Shown: piece after piece, positions 32,517 to 38,296 of the stretch
How the letters are laid out: the number at the start of each line of letters is the position of its first letter
Numbering within the stretch: position 1 is the first letter of the stretch
Source of the DNA: Gemmatimonadota bacterium
Lineage (GTDB): Bacteria > Gemmatimonadota > Gemmatimonadetes > Gemmatimonadales > GWC2-71-9
Direction of reading: 5' to 3'
NCBI GenBank assembly: GCA_003222155.1
Contig: QHUU01000067.1
Coordinates: 1-38,296 of the forward strand
Length of the DNA: 38,296 bases
The notes under the pieces: model-generated
The model's input: the letters and a program-made list of their open reading frames with translations, nothing else
Databases searched by the model: none
What the model was told of the DNA's origin: nothing
Made by a program: the position numbers and the translations under genes

Positions 32517-33433
32517 GCCTCACCCTGGCGGAGCGACCTCCACCAACCTCCACCAACCTCCACGAACCTCCCCCAGCCTCGTCGCTCCGTGATCCGACAC
32601 TCCAGCGAATAGCCCGGCCGCTCCGGCCGTCGATACCCTCGTTGCAGCGCCGCGATGTCGAGCGGGACCGTCGTCAAGTCGTCGACCAGAATCGCCCATG
32701 GGGCGAGCGCCCGTACCGTCGTGACGGCCTTCAGGTAGCCCTTGCACGTGTTGCAGACCTCAATCTTGCGCGTCTGCTCGCCCCCCTCGGGCGTCAGGTA
32801 GCCGAGGTTGTCGTGATGCGTCTCGTCGCAGTACACGCAGCGCAGCTGGGGAATCGCCCATCCGGCACCGCAGCGGCCGCAGCGCAGCTGGCGCTTGCGC
32901 TCGAGGCCGGTGTACTCGGCCACGACCGGCCACGCTCCGCACAGCGGGCAATAGCCCTCCCACCAGGTGGGCGGCAATTCCCGGGCCAGACGGCGGGCGC
33001 AGGCTTGAAGCAGGGGAAGCACGGCCATCTGGCCGGCCACGCGAAGGATCGAAGGGTCGGCGCCGGCCTCTTGGGCGAGCGCGTCGAGGCCCGCGTCGTC
33101 GTAACGCAGCGCCGCTTCGAGCAATGCGATCCCGTCGATTCTCCTCACCTGCTGCGGGAGCGCCAGCGTGAGCAGCTGGCGCAGCCAGCGCCGGGCGGCG
33201 CGCCCGTTGAGGGTGATGTGGGCGTGGGACAACACGGGCGCCTTGACGGGTCGCTCCGCCGCGGGTTCCGGCACGGCGGCGTCCCACACGGCGCCGTCCT
33301 CGCTCTCACCGAGGGCCGCTTCCAACAGCTTGAGCCACGCGTCGGACTCGGGGGTCTCGCGGCGGGCCGCGGCCACCCGCTCCTGCAGGTCTACGTTCCG
33401 CGCGCGCCGAAAGCGGGCATGGGGCCAGAGCAT
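32513..33433 (-). CDS. fdhE: Formate dehydrogenase accessory protein FdhE
   Basis: A 306-residue cytoplasmic maturation protein for Tat-exported formate dehydrogenases. It carries the four CxxC iron/zinc pairs of the family in order: YCPLCGAWPVV, RCGRCGAGW, RCVYCDETHHDNLGYL and VCNTCKGYLKAV, followed by DIAALQRGYRRPE. The last 20 residues extend past the usual end and come from a tandem DNA repeat. Two starts are possible: ATG 33431-33433 (overlapping the preceding small gene by 43 nt, with AAGGTGA upstream) and GTG 33374-33376, 14 nt after that gene's stop, with AGGAG before it. Its presence supports a Tat-exported, periplasmic-facing enzyme. Confidence 0.88.
   Translation of the reverse strand: MLWPHARFRRARNVDLQERVAAARRETPESDAWLKLLEAALGESEDGAVWDAAVPEPAAERPVKAPVLSHAHITLNGRAARRWLRQLLTLALPQQVRRIDGIALLEAALRYDDAGLDALAQEAGADPSILRVAGQMAVLPLLQACARRLARELPPTWWEGYCPLCGAWPVVAEYTGLERKRQLRCGRCGAGWAIPQLRCVYCDETHHDNLGYLTPEGGEQTRKIEVCNTCKGYLKAVTTVRALAPWAILVDDLTTVPLDIAALQRGYRRPERPGYSLECRITERRGWGRFVEVGGGWWRSLRQGEA
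32536..32580. repeat. Tandem 10-bp repeat at the 3' end of fdhE
   Basis: Four 10-bp units run in tandem from 32536: ACCTCCACCA twice, then ACCTCCACGA and ACCTCCCCCA, with a partial fifth unit. The tract encodes a Gly/Trp/Val-rich FdhE tail. Because 10 is not a multiple of 3, gain or loss of a unit would shift the frame near the end of fdhE. Confidence 0.75.
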
Positions 33434-33621
33434 TTCACCTTTACGGTGCGGCAGGGCGTCCGATAGTACATCTTGGCGCCCGCGTGCAGGTCGGCGACAC
33501 GGTCATGGTTTCCCAGATCCGCGCCGGGCCCGCCGCCCCGCGCGCGCGAGGCTTCGGGGCTGGCGCAGGCCGCGAGACCGGTCAGGATCAAGGCGAGCTG
33601 CCAGCCGCGTGTCGTGGTCAC
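33391..33621 (-). CDS. Small putative lipoprotein in the formate dehydrogenase operon
   Basis: A 76-residue protein with a short lipoprotein-like signal, WQLALILTGLAACASPE (Cys19), a Gly-rich spacer, and the tail LHAGAKMYYRTPCRTVKVKCSGPMP with two Cys residues. The GTG start lies 1 nt after the NrfD-like gene stop, and the gene overlaps the longer fdhE start by 43 nt. Two Cys in the mature tail might form a disulfide or hold a cofactor; this is speculation. No family is recognised. Its existence is supported by tight packing and the lipobox rather than by similarity. Confidence 0.5.
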   Translation of the reverse strand: MTTTRGWQLALILTGLAACASPEASRARGGGPGADLGNHDRVADLHAGAKMYYRTPCRTVKVKCSGPMPAFGARGT

Positions 33622-33622
33622 G

Positions 33623-34537
33623 CTACATCCCCGCCGTCACGCGGTAGTGTTCGATTCCCTCGGACGCGAATATCGTGGCGAGTCGCAGCAGGAACCCGCC
33701 GAGCAGCACCAGCCTGGCGGCACGGGCCACGGGCCGGCGCTGCAGGTGCAGCCAGAGCGGCGCGAGGATCCCGAGCGCCACCACGCCGACGAGCAGGATC
33801 AGTCCCCAGAAACTCACCCAGACCTTGTTCAGCGCGCCGAGCGACACCACAAACACGACGAGCACGAGCAGCTCGACGACGAGCGCCTTGGTGTCGAACG
33901 CCGACAACCGGGCGAGCGCCTGCTCGGTCGCCCCGCGCCGCGCCGCGAGCAGGATGAGGGCGGCCGCTCCGGTCGACACGCCGGACGCGACGAACAACGC
34001 GCCGAGCCATGGACTGTCCGCCCAGATGGGACGGTTCGTCACGGAGAGGAGGACCCCCGTGTAGCCGGCGATGAAGATGCCGAACAGGCCCGCCACGCCG
34101 CCGACGAGCTTCGCGACTCCGCCGTGCACGGCGCCGCCCACCGCGCGGAGCGTCGGATTGTGGAGGCGTCCTTCCTCGGCCATGCCCCCGAGGGCCGCGA
34201 GGACCGAGAAGAGCCCGAACAACAGAATGCCCCAGGCCCCGAACGAGATGGGCGACCATCCTTTGAACATGAGCGCCGGAAAGTTCGCCGACTGAAACAG
34301 CATGTGCCAGAACCGCAGGGGCCGCCCCAGATCGATGGTCAGCAGGGCGCCGGAGACGATCGCCCCAAAGGCTGCGACGTTGTACCCGCTGCGGGCGACG
34401 GGCCGGTCTTCCGCACCGCCGACCCAGTCCAGGACGGCTGCGAGGAAGGCGGCGCCTCCGGCAACGCCCCCCACGAAGAAGTACAGGAGGATCAACCAGG
34501 TCCAGTGCGGCGCGCCACTGAAGAACGTGTCAGACAT
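33623..34537 (-). CDS. NrfD-like formate dehydrogenase membrane subunit
   Basis: A 304-residue membrane protein of the NrfD/PsrC polysulfide-reductase family with eight or nine helices: HWTWLILLYFFVGGVAGGAAFLAAVLDWV, YNVAAFGAIVSGALLTIDLGRPLRFWHML, a MFKGWSPISFGAWGILLFGLFSVL segment, and more. It anchors the enzyme and exchanges electrons with the quinone pool, taking the place of the b-type cytochrome FdnI of Escherichia coli. The start at 34535-34537 overlaps the ferredoxin-subunit gene by 8 nt and has GGGGAGGA upstream, so a downstream start was preferred over the longer frame. Confidence 0.88.
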   Translation of the reverse strand: MSDTFFSGAPHWTWLILLYFFVGGVAGGAAFLAAVLDWVGGAEDRPVARSGYNVAAFGAIVSGALLTIDLGRPLRFWHMLFQSANFPALMFKGWSPISFGAWGILLFGLFSVLAALGGMAEEGRLHNPTLRAVGGAVHGGVAKLVGGVAGLFGIFIAGYTGVLLSVTNRPIWADSPWLGALFVASGVSTGAAALILLAARRGATEQALARLSAFDTKALVVELLVLVVFVVSLGALNKVWVSFWGLILLVGVVALGILAPLWLHLQRRPVARAARLVLLGGFLLRLATIFASEGIEHYRVTAGM

Positions 34538-35333
34538 TGCCGGGTCCTCCCCGGCTCTGCTCGTCCATGCGCCGTTTACGCAGGCCCACGATCGCCAGCA
34601 AGCCCAGGACGGCTGCGCTCGCCATGGACAGGCCGCCGCTCTTCGCGAGGTTCGCGGTCGGTAGCTCCGGGTGCCGCGGCAGGCCATAGACCTCCGGCTT
34701 GTCCACCAGGAGATAGAAGGAGTTCAGCCCGCCGAGCGGTCCGCTCGGGTCGGCGCCGTACAGCTCCGCCGCGACGCCCTGGGACTTGAGCTGTGCGACC
34801 CGTTTCCCGGCGCGCGTGCGCAGCTCGGAAATCGCCCCGAACTGGATCGAGTCGGTGGGGCAGGCCTTGGAGCACGCCGGCTCGAGCCCCACCTGGAGCC
34901 GGTCGTAGCACAGCGTGCACTTCTGGGCCGTGCCGGACACCGGGTTGATGTCGATCACGCCGAACGGGCACGCGGCGATGCAGGCCCGGCAGCCGTTGCA
35001 CACGTCGGACTGGATCACCACCGTGTCGAACTGGGTGCGGATGATCGCCCCGGTGGGGCACACCTCCAGGCAGCCTGCCTGGACGCAGTGCTTGCACACG
35101 TCGCTCATCATCAGCCAGCGGCCGTCGTACGGGCCCTTGAACTGCTCGATGAAGCGCACGTGTCGCCAATGGATGCCGTCCAACCGGCGCGTGTTGTCGT
35201 AGCTGTCGCCGGAGAGCTCCCGCACGCCGCCGTTCTCGGCTGGGAGCTGGTTCCATTCCTTGCACGCGACCTCGCACGCTTTGCAGCCGATGCAAACCGT
35301 CGTGTCGGTGAAGAATCCCATGGCTTCGGGCAT
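34530..35333 (-). CDS. fdhB: Formate dehydrogenase iron-sulfur (beta) subunit
   Basis: A 267-residue ferredoxin-type subunit with four [4Fe-4S] cluster motifs: CIGCKACEVACKEWNQLP (Cys14, 17, 20, 24), CKHCVQAGCLEVCPTGAI, CNGCRACIAACPFGV and CTLCYDR...ACSKACPTDSIQFG. They carry electrons from the molybdenum subunit to the membrane subunit. A C-terminal anchor helix, GLSMASAAVLGLLAIVGLRKRRMD, is present as in FdnH-type subunits. It begins 2 nt after the alpha-subunit stop and overlaps the membrane subunit gene. Confidence 0.93.
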   Translation of the reverse strand: MPEAMGFFTDTTVCIGCKACEVACKEWNQLPAENGGVRELSGDSYDNTRRLDGIHWRHVRFIEQFKGPYDGRWLMMSDVCKHCVQAGCLEVCPTGAIIRTQFDTVVIQSDVCNGCRACIAACPFGVIDINPVSGTAQKCTLCYDRLQVGLEPACSKACPTDSIQFGAISELRTRAGKRVAQLKSQGVAAELYGADPSGPLGGLNSFYLLVDKPEVYGLPRHPELPTANLAKSGGLSMASAAVLGLLAIVGLRKRRMDEQSRGGPGNV

Positions 35334-35334
35334 A

Positions 35335-38296
35335 TCACGCCTTCTCCACGTTGCAGACGAACGCCTTGCCTTCGTGGATGGACACGTTGGGATCTCCGAC
35401 CCAGGCCGTGAGGTCGTTGACGACGTCGCCCGTGCTCAACCCCATCCAGCCCCAGTGCCAGGGCATGCCGACGTGGTGGATGCGCTTGCCGGCGATGTGC
35501 ATCACACCGATCCGATCGGTGACCAGGGCCTTGGCGCGAATGTGGCCGCGCGGGCTCGAGACGACGACCCAGTCGAGGTTCTTGATCCCTTTCTCTTGCG
35601 CGAGTCCCTTTCCCAGCTCGATGAACAGCTCCGGCTGCAGCTCGGCGAGCCACGGCAGCCAGCGGCTCATCGCGCCTGCCAGATAGTGCTCCGTCAGCCG
35701 GTACGTGCTGATCACGTACGGGAACTTCGGGTCGCCCACCACCGCGAGCTTGTTGTACGGCTTGCCCGGGGCCCAGACCTTGTGCACGGGACTGGTCTGC
35801 TGCTTGTACAGCGGGTTCTGGATGGGCGACTCGTGCGGCTCGTAATGGGTCGGCAGCGGGCCGTCCACGAGACCCGCCGGCACGAACAGCCAACCCTTGC
35901 CGTCGGCTCGCATGATGAACGGCTGCGTGCCGGATAGGGCGTCGAGGCCGATGCCGTCCGGCTTGGGCTGCGCGTCCGGTGCCTTGGTCCCCCCGAAGTC
36001 GGGCACGTCATAGCCCACCCATTTGCCGCGGGGCACCGGTTTGCCGGTCTTGGGGTCGGGCGGGTTCACGAACGTCGCATCCCACCACACCCACCGCTTC
36101 CGCTCGCTCCACGGATTGCCCTTCAGGTCGGCGGAGGCACGGTTGTACATGACGCGCCGGTTGGCCGGCCAGGCCCACCCCCACTTCAGGTGGGCGCCCG
36201 GCACGCCCGGCGGATCTGCCTCGCGCCGCGCGGTGAGGTTCTGGTCCCACGCCGGGTAGCAGCCGCAGTAGATCCACGACGCGCACGTGGTCGACCCGTC
36301 GTCCTTCAGCTCGGCGAAGCCCTTGAGGTGCTGCTTCGGATCGGCCGTCTGGTAGCCGTTGATCTCGCGCAGCACCTTGCGCGCGCTGATCTCGCCCGGA
36401 TACAGCGGCTCCTCGCCCGCATCGGGGTCGAAATCCCACGTGACGTTGTTCCAGCCCTGGTCACGCGACAGCTTCGAGCCGGCGTACGCCTTCTTCAGGC
36501 GCTTCGCCAGGTTGTGGTAGAACCAGCTGTCGGTGCGGCAGTCGCCCGGGGCCTTGGCCGCGAAGGAGTGCCACTGCAGCATGCGCTGCGTGTTCGTGAA
36601 GCTGCCGTCGTATTCGGCGATCTGGGTCGACGGGAAGAAGAACACCTCGGTCTTGTTGTCCCCGACTTTCACCTCGCCGCTCTTCACCTCGGGGGCCAGG
36701 TACCAGGAGGTGGCCGTCTCGGTGAGCCAATTGTCCTTCACCACCAGCCAGTCGAGCTGGCGCAGCGCCTGCCGCGTCGCTCCGCCGTTGAGCGAGGTGG
36801 CGGGGTTCTGCCCGACGCAGCACATCCCTTTCACCTTGCCCTCGGCCATCGCTGCGAAGCACGCGATGTGCGAGTGATCGCCCAGGATCTTGGGGTGCCA
36901 GTCGTAGCCGAAATCGTTTTCCGCCGTCGCGGCGGCGCCGTACATCGACTTCAGGTACGACACCAGGAACTTCGGGAGGTTGCCGTAATAGCTGGTTGGG
37001 CTGGTCTCGGCCGCCATGTAGTCCCGTAGCGTCTCGTGCGGCCGCAGCGCCGACGGCGCGTTCATGTACCCATGGATGCTGTGGTACAGCGTCGGTACAT
37101 CGGTCGAGCCCTGGATCGCCGCGTGGCCGCGCAGCGCCATCACGCCCGCGCCGGGCCGGCCGATGTTGCCGAGCAAGAGCTGGAGCAGCGCGCAGCAGCT
37201 GATCATCTGCACGCCGTAGGTATGCTGCGTCCACGCGACCGCATAGGCGAACGCGCTGGTGCGGTCGCGACCGGAATTCTCGAGCAGCAGCTCGGCCACC
37301 TTGATGAACTTCTCTTTAGGCGACCCGCACACCTGCTCCACCATCTCCGGGGTGTAGCGAGCGAAGTGCCGCTTCAGGATCTGGAACACGCAGTGCGGAT
37401 TCTGCAGCGTCGGATCTTTGTCCGCGGGCCCCGGCTTGAGCGAGCGCACCAGGTCGTCGAACGGCGGGCCGGCGCGCTTGGCGATCAGGTCCTTCGTGAC
37501 CGGGCCCGGAGCCTTCGGCCCCCGCTTATAGGCCCACGTGGCGTTGTCGTACCGACCCTCCAGCCCGTTGTACGGCCAGAACGCCGGCTCCGAGAACTTC
37601 ACCAGCCCTGAGAAGACGCCGTCCAGCTCCTCGGTGTCCTTGAAGTCGTCGCCAATGATCGTCGCGGCGTTGGTGTAGTTGACCGCGAACTCCCTGAAGA
37701 AGGGGTCGGAGTTCCAACGCTTCGAGTTGATGACGTAATTGATCAGCCCGCCGAGGAACGCGATGTCCGAGCCCGCGCGAATCGGGACGTGCAGGTCCGC
37801 GACGGCGCTGGTGCGGGTGAAGCGGGGGTCGACGTGGACCAGCTTCGCCCCGTTGAGCTTCGCCTTCATGGGCCAGCGGAACGCCACCGGGTGGCACTCC
37901 GCCATGTTGGAGCCCATGATCACGAAGCAGTCGGTGTGCTCGAGATTGCGCGGGTACAGGGTCGCCGCGCCGCGACCGAACCGTGTCCCCAGACCGGGGA
38001 CGCTAGAGCTGTGTCATATCCTGGCCTGATTCTCGATGGCGACGACCCCGAGCCCGCGCCAGAATTTCTGGCACACGTGGTTGAACTCGTTGTCCAGGGT
38101 CGCGCCGCCGAGCGCGAACATCGCCGGCGTCATGTTCACGAGCTTCCCGTTGGGGAGCTTCTCGATGAACGTCTCGTCGCGCGTCTTCTTGATCAGCTCG
38201 GCCACGCGATCCATGGCCCACTCGAGCTCTACGACCTCCCAGTCCCCGGCCCCCGGCTTGCGGTGCAGCACCTTGGTGGCGCGGTTGGGGTTCATG
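35335..38296 (-). CDS. fdnG: Selenocysteine formate dehydrogenase alpha subunit, 5' end cut off
   Basis: The visible 986 residues are the molybdopterin/[4Fe-4S] catalytic subunit of formate dehydrogenase-N type. The frame runs to the window edge, so the Tat signal and the N-terminal cluster Cys residues are missing. A TGA at 38014-38016 (residue 94 of the visible part) interrupts it and codes for selenocysteine: ENQARI-U-HSSSVPGLGTRFGRGAATLYPRN aligns with the NQARV-U-HGPTVASLAPTFGRGAMTN region of E. coli FdnG. GSNMAECHPVAF and HVDPRFTRTSAVADLHVPIRAGSDIAFL follow, then the molybdopterin-binding core and the C-terminal ...MHIAGKRIHHVGMPWHWGWMG, ending near DLTAWVGDPNVSIHEGKAFV. A bacterial SECIS hairpin follows the TGA. 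Read as one gene, not two. It is the first visible gene of the operon and produces CO2, protons and electrons from formate. Confidence 0.95.
37977..38016 (-). promoter_or_regulatory. Bacterial SECIS element in the formate dehydrogenase alpha gene
   Basis: On the minus strand the UGA (38014-38016) is followed by 18 nt and then the apical loop GGUCU (37991-37995), closed by a perfect 6-bp stem GUCCCC/GGGGAC (37996-38001 and 37985-37990). The same loop sequence and the same 18-nt spacing occur in the E. coli fdhF SECIS element bound by SelB. This directs selenocysteine insertion in place of termination. Confidence 0.9.

Noticed and set aside
32536-32580. Short tandem repeats as a CRISPR array
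   Set aside because: Units are 10 bp, directly adjacent and inside a coding region, with no spacers.
38014-38016. TGA as a nonsense mutation making the formate dehydrogenase gene a pseudogene
   Set aside because: The position equals the selenocysteine site of the family, both flanks keep the frame, and a GGUCU-loop hairpin follows at the right distance.

Overview
The window is a GC-rich chromosomal stretch (roughly 70% G+C by eye) from a Gram-negative heterotroph. The envelope is diderm: there is an outer-membrane porin, several lipobox lipoproteins and Tat/Sec-exported proteins. The mix of a DPP-IV-type S9 peptidase, a sigma-54 two-component system, acyl-CoA metabolism and a selenocysteine formate dehydrogenase suits a soil or sediment bacterium of the Gemmatimonadota type. 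That assignment is an impression from gene content and style; no rRNA is present to test it. No tRNA, rRNA, CRISPR array, insertion sequence or phage gene was found.

Layout. (1) 1-2822: the 5' part of glutamate synthase gltB (minus strand) behind a promoter and a leader with attenuator architecture, a PEP-mutase-family enzyme, and a divergent lipoprotein gene. (2) 2841-7101: a dipeptidyl-peptidase gene whose start codon abuts a long hairpin, a translationally coupled MFS transporter, and a convergent TPR lipoprotein. (3) 7247-11606 (minus): a family-5 solute-binding lipoprotein, an NtrY-like kinase and an NtrC-like regulator, joined by 4-nt overlaps and with no permease. (4) 11673-14948 (minus): a VOC protein, the two-step agmatine-to-putrescine pair aguB-aguA, and an unknown exported protein. 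(5) 15009-17371 (minus): an OmpR/PhoR-type two-component pair. (6) 17534-18638 (plus): a structured leader with a terminator, a PEBP-family gene and an overlapping JAMM-like gene. (7) 18646-20091 (minus): mmsA. (8) 20198-31932 (minus): a CUT1-type ABC importer (ATPase, two permeases), a porin, an acyl-CoA synthetase, an AtoE-type short-chain fatty acid permease, the Tat-exported binding protein, a polytopic membrane protein and an exported His-rich protein. Two related palindromes lie in the gaps of this cluster. (9) 31944-38296 (minus): a formate dehydrogenase operon (catalytic subunit cut by the window edge, four-cluster ferredoxin subunit, NrfD-like membrane subunit, FdhE) with three small uncharacterised genes.

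The formate dehydrogenase alpha gene looks broken by a TGA at 38014-38016. That TGA is a selenocysteine codon: the flanking residues match Sec-FDH, and the following mRNA hairpin has a GGUCU apical loop 18 nt after the UGA. The gene should be read as one ORF. The organism must therefore carry selA/selB/selC/selD elsewhere.

The less familiar items are the gltB leader, in which a leader ORF, an antiterminator arm and an intrinsic terminator share one 9-nt sequence; the transporter-less binding-protein/NtrY/NtrC operon; the PEBP-JAMM pair behind a structured leader; the exported protein with a duplicated HLHP module; and the small genes of the formate dehydrogenase operon.
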